In this document: positions 46,680 to 55,696 of the stretch, piece after piece | How positions within the stretch are numbered: the first letter of the stretch is position 1 | Layout: every line of letters begins with the position of its first letter | DNA from: an uncultured Lachnoanaerobaculum sp. | Lineage (GTDB): Bacteria; Bacillota; Clostridia; Lachnospirales; Lachnospiraceae | Reading direction: 5' to 3' | Assembly: GCA_946999385.1 (NCBI GenBank) | Contig: CAMQCZ010000003.1 | Span: 42,847 to 106,846 of the forward strand | DNA length: 64,000 bases | Program-made: the position numbers and the translations under genes | The notes under the pieces: generated by a model | Told to the model about the DNA's origin: nothing | The model's input: only the letters and a program-made list of their open reading frames with translations | Database searches by the model: none

Positions 46680-46775
46680 TATGTTTGACAAGAAATAGAA
46701 AAAAAGAAGTAAGAAATACTTATATAATAAGCTTTAAATGTAATATAGTATAGCTTTAAATCTGATTTTTATAAT

Positions 46776-46783
46776 GCTATAAT
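46776..46783 (+). promoter_or_regulatory. Extended -10 upstream of the wall-binding cluster
   Basis: TATAAT at 46778-46783 is preceded by TGC. No clear -35 is seen. It lies 31 bases before the first wall-binding-repeat gene. Confidence 0.5.
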
Positions 46784-46814
46784 ATAAAAAGCTGTAAATA
46801 TCTAGGAGGAACAT

Positions 46815-47927
46815 ATGAAATTTAATGTAAAAAATATATTTGCCACTATATTGGCGGCTTCAAGTATAAGCTTAGCTTCAGGCATGGTTTCACAAGCTGC
46901 TATGGGCTGGGTCAACAATTCAGGCAAGTGGTACTATTATGATAATAATGGGAATATACATAAGGGCTGGATACAAACAAGTGATGGATATTATTATATG
47001 GATTTGTCAAGCGGTCTTATGTCAACATCTTGGAAAAAGATAAATGATAAATGGTATTATTTTAAGCCGAATGGTCTTATGTCAACAGGCTGGCTAAAGG
47101 AAAAGGATAAATGGTATTATAACTTGGATGACGGTACTATGGTTGCAAATAGTTGGTTAAAGGTTGATAATAATTATTTTTATATGCGAGGAAATGGAGC
47201 TATGGCTATCGGATGGCGTAATATGGATAATTCATGGTATTATTTTAAACCTGACGGAAGAGCTGCTTTTGCTTGGACAAAAATAGGTAAGGATTGGTAC
47301 TATATGGCTACAGACGGCAAAATGCTTACAGGCTGGCAAAAAATACATTCTGATTATTTTTACTTTAATAAGCAGGGGGTTATGAAAACCGGTTGGTTAA
47401 GTGATGGTACAAATAAATATTATATGGATCAGACACAAGGAACTAATTTAGGTAAGATGTCAACATCTTGGAAGCAAATTGACGGTTCGTGGTATTTTTT
47501 TAATGCAAATGGACATATTCAAAAAGGCTGGCTAAAGCTGAATGGAGCTTTCTATTATCTTGATGAAAATGGTAAAATGCTTGTAAATACAACACGTTCT
47601 ATTGACGGCACAAGCTATACTTTTGATGCTTCCGGAGCTTCAAATGCAAATAATATTGCTTCTGCTATAGATGGTAATGCTATTGTTGATGCTGTTAATG
47701 CAAGTAAGCAAAATGTTAATACAAATAAAAATAATGCATCTGACAATAATAGCAGAGGACCCGGGGCAAATACATCAAAAAAATCGGATAATGCTTCAAA
47801 TAGTAATGACAGTCCGGGAGGAAGCAATAATAGCTCTTCAGATTCTGGTAAGTCATCATCAAATGGTGTAGTTTTAAATAATATAAATGGTAATTTAAGT
47901 CCCGGCCAAACAAGTGGTCCAAGATAA
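46815..47927 (+). CDS. Cell-wall-binding-repeat protein with Ser/Asn-rich tail
   Basis: The 370-residue secreted protein follows a strong AGGAGGA site. After a signal peptide (cleavage near SQA), residues 30-270 consist of about eleven CW_binding_1 (choline-binding-type) repeats with the pattern GW....G.WYYF...G.M. These usually hold proteins to teichoic-acid choline or related wall polymers. No catalytic domain is visible. The last 95 residues are a Ser/Asn/Gly-rich disordered tail, unusual because this family typically ends in repeats. The lysozyme gene follows 10 bases after its stop, so they are cotranscribed. Confidence 0.9.
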   Translation: MKFNVKNIFATILAASSISLASGMVSQAAMGWVNNSGKWYYYDNNGNIHKGWIQTSDGYYYMDLSSGLMSTSWKKINDKWYYFKPNGLMSTGWLKEKDKWYYNLDDGTMVANSWLKVDNNYFYMRGNGAMAIGWRNMDNSWYYFKPDGRAAFAWTKIGKDWYYMATDGKMLTGWQKIHSDYFYFNKQGVMKTGWLSDGTNKYYMDQTQGTNLGKMSTSWKQIDGSWYFFNANGHIQKGWLKLNGAFYYLDENGKMLVNTTRSIDGTSYTFDASGASNANNIASAIDGNAIVDAVNASKQNVNTNKNNASDNNSRGPGANTSKKSDNASNSNDSPGGSNNSSSDSGKSSSNGVVLNNINGNLSPGQTSGPR

Positions 47928-47937
47928 GGGGGATATT

Positions 47938-49512
47938 ATGAAAAAATATATAAAGATGATAACGGGCGGATTATTAGTATGCAGTTTTGCTTTATCAAAT
48001 CTTATAAATACTTTTGCAGATGAAGATACATGGAAAATGCAAACTCCGGGTGTTTATAAATTACTTGATGGCTCTACATTAAGTGGAATATATGCAAGAG
48101 GTATAGATGTATCTTTTTGGCAGGGAGATATTGATTGGAAAAAGGTAGCTGCTGACGATATAAAATTTGCTATGCTCGGTACAAGAAGAAAAAATGGCAG
48201 TCTTGATGCAAAATTTGAATATAATGCAGAAAAAGCTGTTAAAAATGGAATAAAAATGGGAGTTTATATTTATTCTTATGCAGATACCGTTGAAAAGGCG
48301 ACAGAGGAAGCTGATTATGTAATCAATCTCATAAAGGACTATCCTATTTCTTATCCTGTAGCCTTTGATGCGGAAGATAGTGAAACACTTGGAAAGCTTT
48401 CAAAGTCAGAAATAAGTGATATTATTTTAGCTTTCTGTAATAAGATAAGAGCTGCAGGATATTATCCTATAGTATATGCAAATGATTATTGGCTTGCTAA
48501 TAAGATAGATTTAAATAAGATAAAAGATTTTGATATTTGGGTTGCAAAATATAATACAAGGCATGTATATCAAAATCCCGCCATGTGGCAGGCAACATCA
48601 AAGGCAAGTGTAGATGGTATATCCGGTAATGTAGATTTAAATTTTCAATATAAAGATTTTACTAATCTTATACCATCAGATACATGGAGACTAATAAAAG
48701 ATAATAGCTACTATTACAAGGATTTTGTTATGCAAAAAAATACTTGGATAAATGACGGTAAAAATTATTATTATATGGATAAGGAAGGGCTTGCAAGCAA
48801 AGGATGGTTTAAGGAAAAAAATTTCTATTACTATTTGGATGATAAGGACGGAAAGATGCAGACATCCTGGAAAAATATATCTGATGCCTGGTATTATTTC
48901 GACGATAATGGAAGAATGCAAATTTCTTGGATAAAAGATAAGGATAAGTGGTATTATTTATCTAAGGATGGAAAAATGCAAACTTCATGGCAAGATATCG
49001 GAGGAGAAAAGTATTATTTTGCTAAAGATGGAAGCATGCAAACCGGTTTTATTAATATGGATAATAAAACATATTTCCTTGAGGAAAGTGGAGTTTTGAA
49101 AAAGGACTGGATAAATACAAATTCAAATTGGTATTTTGCTGATAAGGATGGTGTTATTCAAAAATCATGGTTTAAAAATAAAGATAAATGGTATTTTATG
49201 GATAATGAGGGAAGAATGCAAACCTCATGGCAGAATATAAATGGTGTAAAATATTATTTTGATCCTTCAGGTGCTATGCAGCTTGGAGCTGTGAATATAG
49301 GTGAAGCTTTATATTATTTTAATGAAAATGGTGCTTTGGTTACAAATTCACATATAGAATATAATTCAAAGAGCTATGATATAGATTCTGATGGAAAAAT
49401 GATTGAAAAGAAAGCTTCAGAAAATGATAGTTCTGATACGAATACTGAAAATAAGAATAATCCGGAAGCAAAAAAGGATGTGAAAGGCCCTGATAGTCTT
49501 ATGCAAAAATAA
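47938..49512 (+). CDS. GH25 lysozyme with cell-wall-binding repeats
   Basis: I use ATG 47938, which follows AGGGGGAT; an ATG at 47914 is inside the previous gene. The 524-residue protein has a signal peptide, a glycoside hydrolase family 25 domain at about residues 55-245 (ARGIDVSFWQGDIDW, MGVYIYSYA, YPVAFDAEDSE with the acidic pair, DIWVAKYN, MWQATS), and about eleven CW-binding repeats to residue 490. It should cut the glycan strands of peptidoglycan, acting as an autolysin or a competitor lysin. The tail is acidic and Asn-rich. Unlike phage lysins, it has a Sec signal. Confidence 0.92.
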   Translation: MKKYIKMITGGLLVCSFALSNLINTFADEDTWKMQTPGVYKLLDGSTLSGIYARGIDVSFWQGDIDWKKVAADDIKFAMLGTRRKNGSLDAKFEYNAEKAVKNGIKMGVYIYSYADTVEKATEEADYVINLIKDYPISYPVAFDAEDSETLGKLSKSEISDIILAFCNKIRAAGYYPIVYANDYWLANKIDLNKIKDFDIWVAKYNTRHVYQNPAMWQATSKASVDGISGNVDLNFQYKDFTNLIPSDTWRLIKDNSYYYKDFVMQKNTWINDGKNYYYMDKEGLASKGWFKEKNFYYYLDDKDGKMQTSWKNISDAWYYFDDNGRMQISWIKDKDKWYYLSKDGKMQTSWQDIGGEKYYFAKDGSMQTGFINMDNKTYFLEESGVLKKDWINTNSNWYFADKDGVIQKSWFKNKDKWYFMDNEGRMQTSWQNINGVKYYFDPSGAMQLGAVNIGEALYYFNENGALVTNSHIEYNSKSYDIDSDGKMIEKKASENDSSDTNTENKNNPEAKKDVKGPDSLMQK

Positions 49513-49624
49513 GATTTATTTTAAGTCATTTGGAATATCTTATTTAAATTTAACTTAAATTTAATAATATTCGCATTATGATTTAGCTAAAGGCTTAAAA
49601 GTAGAAAAATATAAGGAGATAGTT

Positions 49625-50929
49625 ATGAATAGAAATTTGAAAAAAAATATAAAAAAGGTAGGCGGCTTAACACTGGCACTGGCTCTTGTAAGTATATCAG
49701 GTGCAAATTTGACATATGCTCAAAATGATATAGTCAGTGATCATACAAATAATATAGCACTTTTTGCTTCACAAGGTCTGGAAAATGCTAAAAAAGAGTT
49801 ACAATCTTTAATTGAGTATATGACAGAGTTGAAATTAGGTGCTAAATATAAAAAAGCAAGTAATAAAGATGAATTTGATAAATATTTTTTAGAGCTTGGA
49901 ACATTGGAAAGAGATAATCAGGTTACAGAACAGGATATAGTTGAAAAAATAGGAGAGTTTGGTACCATTGAAGCAAGCTTGGATGGGGTTAGCGATATTG
50001 AAAAGGAGATAAAAAAAGAAGCTGAAATAAAGGCAAGCTATAAATATAGAAATGCCTCTCCTGATAAAAGATCAGACTATAACAGTAATTTACAAAATGC
50101 AAAGAGTTTAGTAAACAGGAGTAATGGAACCGTTATTGAAGAAGAAGAGGAAGTTATACAAGCTCTTGATAAATTAAGAAGTGCAAGTGAGCAGCTGGAT
50201 GGCAGAGAGGATAATGTAGATTCAAGTAATCCGGATCAGGGACAGCCGGATAATGGACAAAATGGAAGACAGGATCAAAGGCAGCCGGATAATGGACAAA
50301 ATGGAAGGCAGGATCAGGTACAGCCGGATAATGGACAAAATGGAAGGCAGGATCAGGTACAGCCGGATAATGGACAAAATGGAAGACAAGAACAGGCACA
50401 GCAAGGAAATTTAGGAAGAGTATATGATTCATATTCAAATACAGCTATTCCGGGAACTAGAAGTGGAAATATACTATATAAAGTTGATAAATTTAAAACA
50501 AATAGTATATCTAATGGATTTTTGGTTAGTGCAGGAGCTTGGAATATACAAAATGGAAAATGGAGATATTCTTCAAATATCAATTTAAAGAATAAGTGGG
50601 CAAAGGTAGATAATCCATATGCAAGTAAAAATCAGGAAAAGGCTTCTTGGTTCAAATTTGATAAGGATGGCAATATGCTAAGCGGATGGTTAAAGGATGA
50701 TGACGCAAAATGGTACTATTTAAATGACAAATCAGACGGAAGCCTTGGAGCAATGCTCACATCTTGGCAGTGGATAAAGGGCAAGGATGGAAAACAAAGA
50801 TGCTATTTCTTTAATCCGATATCAAATGGAAGCATGGGACAGTTGCTTACAAATACAACAACTCCGGACGGCTATATAGTCAATGAAAATGGAGAGTGGA
50901 CAGTTTCAGGTGTTGTACAAATAAGATAA
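49625..50929 (+). CDS. Secreted helical wall-binding protein with PDNGQNGRQDQ repeats
   Basis: The 434-residue protein has a signal peptide ending near LTYA, a charged helical region (residues 45-195, with possible coiled coils), a 13-residue tandem repeat QPDNGQNGRQDQ(V), and a C-terminal wall-binding block of about 110 residues (KASWFKFDKDG...SWQWIKGKDGKQRCYFF). The repeats are near-exact at DNA level (50243-50398). It is a paralog of the next gene, and their C-terminal blocks are almost identical. No catalytic motif is visible; a surface scaffold or host-binding role is inferred. Confidence 0.85.
   Translation: MNRNLKKNIKKVGGLTLALALVSISGANLTYAQNDIVSDHTNNIALFASQGLENAKKELQSLIEYMTELKLGAKYKKASNKDEFDKYFLELGTLERDNQVTEQDIVEKIGEFGTIEASLDGVSDIEKEIKKEAEIKASYKYRNASPDKRSDYNSNLQNAKSLVNRSNGTVIEEEEEVIQALDKLRSASEQLDGREDNVDSSNPDQGQPDNGQNGRQDQRQPDNGQNGRQDQVQPDNGQNGRQDQVQPDNGQNGRQEQAQQGNLGRVYDSYSNTAIPGTRSGNILYKVDKFKTNSISNGFLVSAGAWNIQNGKWRYSSNINLKNKWAKVDNPYASKNQEKASWFKFDKDGNMLSGWLKDDDAKWYYLNDKSDGSLGAMLTSWQWIKGKDGKQRCYFFNPISNGSMGQLLTNTTTPDGYIVNENGEWTVSGVVQIR
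50243..50398 (+). repeat. Four tandem 39-bp repeats within a surface protein gene
   Basis: Units begin at 50243, 50282, 50321 and 50360, each starting CAGCCGGATAATGGACAAAA. The 39-base period preserves the frame, so copy-number change would alter linker length without breaking the protein. Confidence 0.9.
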
Positions 50930-50941
50930 TATTATATAGAT

Positions 50942-50972
50942 AAAAATGGGCTGGTATTTGGCTCATTTTTTA
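50942..50972 (+). terminator. Terminator after the first helical wall-binding gene
   Basis: AAAAATGGGC pairs with GCTCATTTTT (one G-U pair) around a ten-base loop, followed by T residues. Confidence 0.8.
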
Positions 50973-51072
50973 TGTGAAATAAAATAAATAATCTTTATAA
51001 AAACTTTATATGATATTTTTTATAATTCTTTGGAAAGAGTAAGAAAGATTAAGTTTACAGAAAGGGAATTAT

Positions 51073-52356
51073 ATGAATAAGGGAAATTTTATAAAGGATA
51101 AAAAAATGGTACTGATATTAGGCACTACTATTTTATGCTCATTATTTACTGCTAATATAGCATATTCAAAGAGCTTGAATAATATAAGCCTTATGTCAGA
51201 CAGTGCAAATTCTGGGGCAAATCAAGCCGGTAGCACAGCCTCAGCGACTTCTTCAAATGCAGCAACTTCTTCAAATGGAGAACAGGCACCTAAGAAGGAG
51301 CTGAACAAAACCAGAGCAGAAGAGATATTACGTGAGTTTGACAGTTTTGATGAAGAAAAAAAGGTAAGATTTAACTCTTTAATAAACACTTTTAAAAATA
51401 AAATAAATGACCCTAATATAAAACAAGAAGAATTAGATAACCTTTGTCAAACTATAGAAGCTAATGTTCTTATACATTTAAGAAGTAAATTAGGAGAATT
51501 AAGAAAACCGGCACTAGCAGAGCTTGAAAATTTACAATATTTATCTTCTGATAAAAAAGATGAATACAGAACAAAAATCAATATTTCAACAAAGGTGGCT
51601 GATATACAAAGACATTTAAATGAAGCAAAGGCGGAAGATGCTAGAATAAAGGCTGAGAAAGAAAATCAACAGTCAGGACAGGATCAAAGCCAACCTGATA
51701 ACCAACAAAATGGCGGACAGGATCAAGGGGCTCAACAAAATAATCCTGAAAATGGCAATAATAGTGGCAATAATAACAATGGTGGAAATAACAATAATAA
51801 TTCAAATAATGCCAATCAGTCAAATCAGAATGGAACAAATAGACCTAATGCAAATAATTCAGGCTCATCATCAGGTGGTCAATCGTCTTCTTCATTTAGA
51901 GGGTCCTCATCAATATTACATGTAAACTCTAAAAATACGAAAGCTGTTGACATACTTAATAATGGAGCATGGAATATTAAAAATGGTAAGTGGAGCTATA
52001 ATTCAAATATGGATTTAAAGAGCAAGTGGGCTAAAATAGAAAATCCATATTCAAATTCTAAGAATAAGGCTTCTTGGTTCAAATTTGATAAGGATGGCAA
52101 TATGCTAACCGGATGGTTAAAGGATGATGACGGAAAATGGTACTATTTAAATGATAAGTCGGACGGAAGTCTTGGAGCAATGCTCACATCATGGCAGTGG
52201 ATAAAGGGCAAGGATGGAAAACAAAGATGCTATTTCTTCAGTCCGATATCAAATGGAAGCATGGGACAGTTACTTACAAATGTAACAACTCCGGACGGAT
52301 ATGCAGTTAATGAAAATGGAGAGTGGACAGTTTCAGGTGTTGTACAAACAAAATAG
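51073..52356 (+). CDS. Secreted helical wall-binding protein with Asn-rich linker (paralog)
   Basis: The 427-residue protein has a signal peptide ending near IAYS, a Ser/Ala-rich segment, a charged helical region (residues 75-200), an Asn/Gly/Gln-rich linker (residues 205-270) and the same C-terminal wall-binding block as its neighbour. The two C-terminal blocks differ at only a few codons, while the N-terminal halves and linkers are strongly diverged. This suggests recent duplication or gene conversion of the wall-binding part. Its terminator region is the large hairpin at 52402-52510. Confidence 0.85.
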   Translation: MNKGNFIKDKKMVLILGTTILCSLFTANIAYSKSLNNISLMSDSANSGANQAGSTASATSSNAATSSNGEQAPKKELNKTRAEEILREFDSFDEEKKVRFNSLINTFKNKINDPNIKQEELDNLCQTIEANVLIHLRSKLGELRKPALAELENLQYLSSDKKDEYRTKINISTKVADIQRHLNEAKAEDARIKAEKENQQSGQDQSQPDNQQNGGQDQGAQQNNPENGNNSGNNNNGGNNNNNSNNANQSNQNGTNRPNANNSGSSSGGQSSSSFRGSSSILHVNSKNTKAVDILNNGAWNIKNGKWSYNSNMDLKSKWAKIENPYSNSKNKASWFKFDKDGNMLTGWLKDDDGKWYYLNDKSDGSLGAMLTSWQWIKGKDGKQRCYFFSPISNGSMGQLLTNVTTPDGYAVNENGEWTVSGVVQTK

Positions 52357-52401
52357 TTTATTTAATTTAACTATATAATGATATTTAATTAAATACTAAT
52401 A

Positions 52402-52510
52402 AAAAATAGATGCTTAAGCTGCTAGAGATGCAGAAATAAGTAGTGGAATTTTATTTATCACTACATTATTCATAAATCTATAGTAGCTTAAGCATTTTAT
52501 TTTTTTATTT
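52402..52510 (+). terminator. Large two-tier hairpin/terminator
   Basis: TGCTTAAGCTGCTA (52411-52424) pairs with TAGTAGCTTAAGCA (52481-52494), one G-U, enclosing a second stem GTAGTG/CACTAC (52440-52445 with 52459-52464). An A-run precedes and a long T-run follows, as in a bidirectional terminator with an unusually large loop. Confidence 0.7.
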
Positions 52511-52771
52511 TTTATAAAAGCCACGGGTTTTCTTTATTTACAGTTTATAAGTATTATAGAATTTTTCATTTATTATTTTATGAGTGTCAAAGCTTTTATG
52601 TATTCAAAAGTATTTTTGAAATATTTAATAATAACAAAATATAAATTTATTTCACATTTCTATATAATTAAGAGTTGTTCAGTTCGTAAATAAAAATCAG
52701 AAAAATAAAATTAACATATATTTTATATAAATAATGATACTATAATTACATAAAAATAAGGAAGGTAAAGC
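52511..52771. other. AT-rich region upstream of msrAB
   Basis: No gene is seen. A TATAAT lies at 52741-52746 without a clear -35; it could serve msrAB, whose AAGGAAGG ribosome site is just upstream of 52772. Confidence 0.5.
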
Positions 52772-53938
52772 ATGAAAAATATTAACAATATGAAATTTAG
52801 TACATTATTTATATTGCTTTTATTTGTAATATTTTTTGCATTTAAATATAATTTCAAAAGAAAAAATAATATGGAAAAATATAATAAAATAGTAAATAGT
52901 GATATATATAATAAAAATATAGATAGAATAGAAGGCGAAGATAGTATGAAAAATTATGATAATAATGAAACAAAAGAAATTTATCTTGCAGGAGGATGTT
53001 TTTGGGGCTTGGAAGCATATTTTCAAAAGATAGACGGAGTGCTTTTGGCGATAAGCGGTTATGCAAATGGAAAGACACAAAATCCTTCTTATGAAGATAT
53101 AAAAGAAAGCGGACATGCAGAAACTGTCAAAATAGTTTATGATAGCAAAAAAACAAATTTAGATAAGCTGCTTAGTTACTATTTTAGGGTTATAGATCCT
53201 ATAAGCCTTAACAAACAAGGTAATGACAGAGGGACACAGTATAGAACCGGGATTTATTATACAGATATAAATGATGAAGAATTTATAAAAGAAAAATTAG
53301 AACAATTACAAAAAAAATATGATAAAAAGCTTGCTATAGAATTTAAAAAGCTTGAAAATTTTTCAAGAGCTGAAGAATATCACCAAGATTATCTGAATAA
53401 GCATCCTAATGGATATTGCCATATAGATTTATCTCTTGCAACTAAGCCTTTAAAGGAGAGTGAAATATATAAAAAAGAAATAAATATAGATGAAGGCAAG
53501 TATAAAAAAATGTCAAAAGAAGAATTAAAAAATAAATTAAGTGATATACAATATAAGGTTAGTCAAGAAAATTACACTGAAAGAGCATTTGATAATGAAT
53601 ATTGGGATAATATTCAAAAAGGAATTTATGTAGATATTACAACAGGAGAACCTCTTTTTAGTTCGACAGATAAATTTGAGTCAGGTTGTGGGTGGCCAAG
53701 CTTTTCAAAACCAATTTCACAAGATGTAATAAAAAAAATTGAAGACAGAAGCTTTAATATGAATCGTACGGAGGTAAGAAGCAGAGCCGGAGATAGCCAC
53801 CTGGGACATGTCTTTGATGATGGGCCAAAGGAAATGGGAGGTAAGAGATATTGTATAAATAGTGCTGCTTTAAAATTTATTCCATATGAAAAAATGGAAG
53901 AAGAGGGATATGGATATTTAAAAGACATAGTTAAATAA
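52772..53938 (+). CDS. msrAB: Membrane-anchored methionine sulfoxide reductase MsrA-MsrB fusion
   Basis: The 388-residue protein starts with a single membrane helix (residues 9-26), placing both enzymes outside the cell. The MsrA domain (about residues 65-225) has the catalytic [11 protein letters not shown], with [10 protein letters not shown]. The MsrB domain (245-388) has [22 protein letters not shown] and the catalytic cysteine in RYCINSAAL. The structural CxxC zinc pairs of many MsrB enzymes are absent. The two domains reduce the S and R forms of methionine sulfoxide, repairing exported proteins after oxidant attack. The electron donor is not encoded nearby. Confidence 0.94.
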   Translation: MKNINNMKFSTLFILLLFVIFFAFKYNFKRKNNMEKYNKIVNSDIYNKNIDRIEGEDSMKNYDNNETKEIYLAGGCFWGLEAYFQKIDGVLLAISGYANGKTQNPSYEDIKESGHAETVKIVYDSKKTNLDKLLSYYFRVIDPISLNKQGNDRGTQYRTGIYYTDINDEEFIKEKLEQLQKKYDKKLAIEFKKLENFSRAEEYHQDYLNKHPNGYCHIDLSLATKPLKESEIYKKEINIDEGKYKKMSKEELKNKLSDIQYKVSQENYTERAFDNEYWDNIQKGIYVDITTGEPLFSSTDKFESGCGWPSFSKPISQDVIKKIEDRSFNMNRTEVRSRAGDSHLGHVFDDGPKEMGGKRYCINSAALKFIPYEKMEEEGYGYLKDIVK

Positions 53939-53948
53939 TATAGAAAAT

Positions 53949-53998
53949 TAAAAGCTTTTACTAAATTATATTTATAATTCAGTTTAAGCTTTTTTATT
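53949..53998 (+). terminator. Terminator after msrAB
   Basis: TAAAAGCTT near 53949 pairs with AAGCTTTTTTA near 53988, with additional pairing of the AT-rich interior, ending in a T-run. Confidence 0.65.
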
Positions 53999-54120
53999 AA
54001 GTATATTTGTATTTATTTCTTGACTTTTTTTAATTTATATAATATTTTTATTACTTACCTAAAAAAGATATTGGATAGAATAATAAGAATAACATTTAAA
54101 ATTAGATATCGGAGGAAATG

Positions 54121-54720
54121 ATGAAGGAAAAATTGCATACCGGTGATTTATATCTGCCAAATGATGATGAAATCGTAAAAATACAGCAGGAATGCTTATA
54201 TAAATTATATTTATATAATAAAACATCTCCCTTAGAAATGGAAAAAAGGGAGAGCCTTTTAAAAGAAATGTTTGCAGAAATAGGGGAAAATTGTTATATT
54301 GAACCACCTTTTCATTCTAATTTTGGAGCTGCACATGTACATTTTGGAAATAATGTTTATGCCAATTTTAATTTGACCTGTGTTGACGATACTCATATTT
54401 ATATCGGCTCAAATACAATGCTTGGACCTAATGTAACCTTGGCAACAGCAGCACATCCTATATTGCCAAGCCTTAGAGAAAAGGCGTATCAATTTAATAT
54501 GCCTATATATATAGGCAAAAATTGTTGGATTGGTGCCGGTGTAATAGTTTTACCTGGTGTAAGCATAGGAAATAATACTGTTATAGGAGCAGGTAGTATT
54601 GTTACAAAAGATATACCGGAAAATGTAGTTGCCTTTGGTAATCCTTGTAAGGTAGTCAGAGCAATAAATGAACATGATGAAATATATTATTATAAAGATA
54701 GAAAAATAAAAAATATTTAG
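54121..54720 (+). CDS. Maltose/galactoside O-acetyltransferase-like hexapeptide protein
   Basis: Two adjacent ATGs exist; the second, at 54121, is better spaced from GGAGG. The 199-residue protein is a left-handed beta-helix acetyltransferase of the LacA/Maa group, with MKEKLHTGDLYLPNDDE at the N-terminus, a central TAAHPI block holding the catalytic histidine, and hexapeptide repeats (IGKNCWIGAGVIVLPGVSIG and AGSIVTKDIPENVVAFGNP). It acetylates a sugar or similar small molecule with acetyl-CoA. The true acceptor is unknown. It lies 16 bases upstream of metF. Confidence 0.9.
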   Translation: MKEKLHTGDLYLPNDDEIVKIQQECLYKLYLYNKTSPLEMEKRESLLKEMFAEIGENCYIEPPFHSNFGAAHVHFGNNVYANFNLTCVDDTHIYIGSNTMLGPNVTLATAAHPILPSLREKAYQFNMPIYIGKNCWIGAGVIVLPGVSIGNNTVIGAGSIVTKDIPENVVAFGNPCKVVRAINEHDEIYYYKDRKIKNI

Positions 54721-54736
54721 ATAAGAGGAAAATAAT

Positions 54737-55579
54737 ATGAAACAGAGCTTTTCATTTGAGGTATTTCCACCAAATACATCAACAAGTACAGAAAAATTAT
54801 ATGAGGCATTGGCTGATATGAAAGGTCTAAAGCCGGATTATATCAGTGTAACCTGTAGTAACAATCCTGATAATATAAAGGATTTGACAATAAAAATAAG
54901 TAAGTATATTAAGGATTATTTAAACCTTTCATGTATAGCACATTTACCTGCTATGTACATGTCAAAGGAACAAGTTTCTTCCATCTTGGAGGAATTGGAG
55001 AATATAAATATTGATGGACTCTTGGCTCTTCGTGGAGATATACATCCTGATAAGCAAAGAGTTGGTGATTTTAATTATGCAAGTGAATTAATCAAATTTG
55101 TTAGAGAAAAAAATAAAAGTATACCTATTTTTGGTGCCTGTTATCCTGAAATACATCCGGATTCAAAGAATAAAATTGATGACATTCGTTCATTGAAATA
55201 TAAGTCGGATTGTGGATTGGATTATCTTATAACTCAATTATTTTTTGATAATGAAATATTTTATTCATTTAAAGAAAATTGCATTTTAGCCGGTATTGAA
55301 AAACCGATTATTGCAGGAATAATGCCTATAGTAAACAGAGCACAAGCACTAAGGCTTGTAAATACGACCAAGGCAAAATTACCAAGGAAATTTATGGCGA
55401 TATTGGATAAATATGAATATTCAAAGGAAGCATTAAGAGATGCCGGAATAGCATATGCTATTGATCAAATAGTTGATTTATTAACAAATGATGTTGCCGG
55501 GATACATTTATATACAATGAATAAGGCTGATACTGCAAAACAAATATATAAATCTATTGCAAGCTTATTCGGAAAATAA
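54737..55579 (+). CDS. metF: Methylenetetrahydrofolate reductase
   Basis: The 280-residue TIM-barrel flavoenzyme reduces 5,10-methylene-THF to 5-methyl-THF. Family blocks are FSFEVFPPNT with the catalytic glutamate, DYISVTCSNNP, NIDGLLALRGD, and DYLITQLFFDN. It provides methyl groups for methionine synthesis; with cobalamin genes also present, a B12-dependent methionine synthase is likely elsewhere. No MetV partner gene, as found in acetogens, is adjacent. Confidence 0.93.
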   Translation: MKQSFSFEVFPPNTSTSTEKLYEALADMKGLKPDYISVTCSNNPDNIKDLTIKISKYIKDYLNLSCIAHLPAMYMSKEQVSSILEELENINIDGLLALRGDIHPDKQRVGDFNYASELIKFVREKNKSIPIFGACYPEIHPDSKNKIDDIRSLKYKSDCGLDYLITQLFFDNEIFYSFKENCILAGIEKPIIAGIMPIVNRAQALRLVNTTKAKLPRKFMAILDKYEYSKEALRDAGIAYAIDQIVDLLTNDVAGIHLYTMNKADTAKQIYKSIASLFGK

Positions 55580-55582
55580 TTA

Positions 55583-55657
55583 AAGCCCTTGCTTAGCTAT
55601 ATTAAGGCTTTACATTTTATAAATGTAAAGAAGCTTATAGTAGATAAGCAGGGCTTA
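55583..55657. terminator. Branched hairpin between convergent metF and LysR genes
   Basis: AAGCCC..GCTTA (55583-55595) pairs with TAAGC.GGGCTT (55645-55656), enclosing a perfect 10-bp stem CTTTACATTT/AAATGTAAAG (55608-55617 with 55621-55630). It lies directly after the metF stop and probably ends that transcript. A further small palindrome near 55672-55690 may serve the minus-strand gene. Confidence 0.6.
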
Positions 55658-55696
55658 TGTATGAACATTAATATAAAAGCATTGCTTTTATAAATA

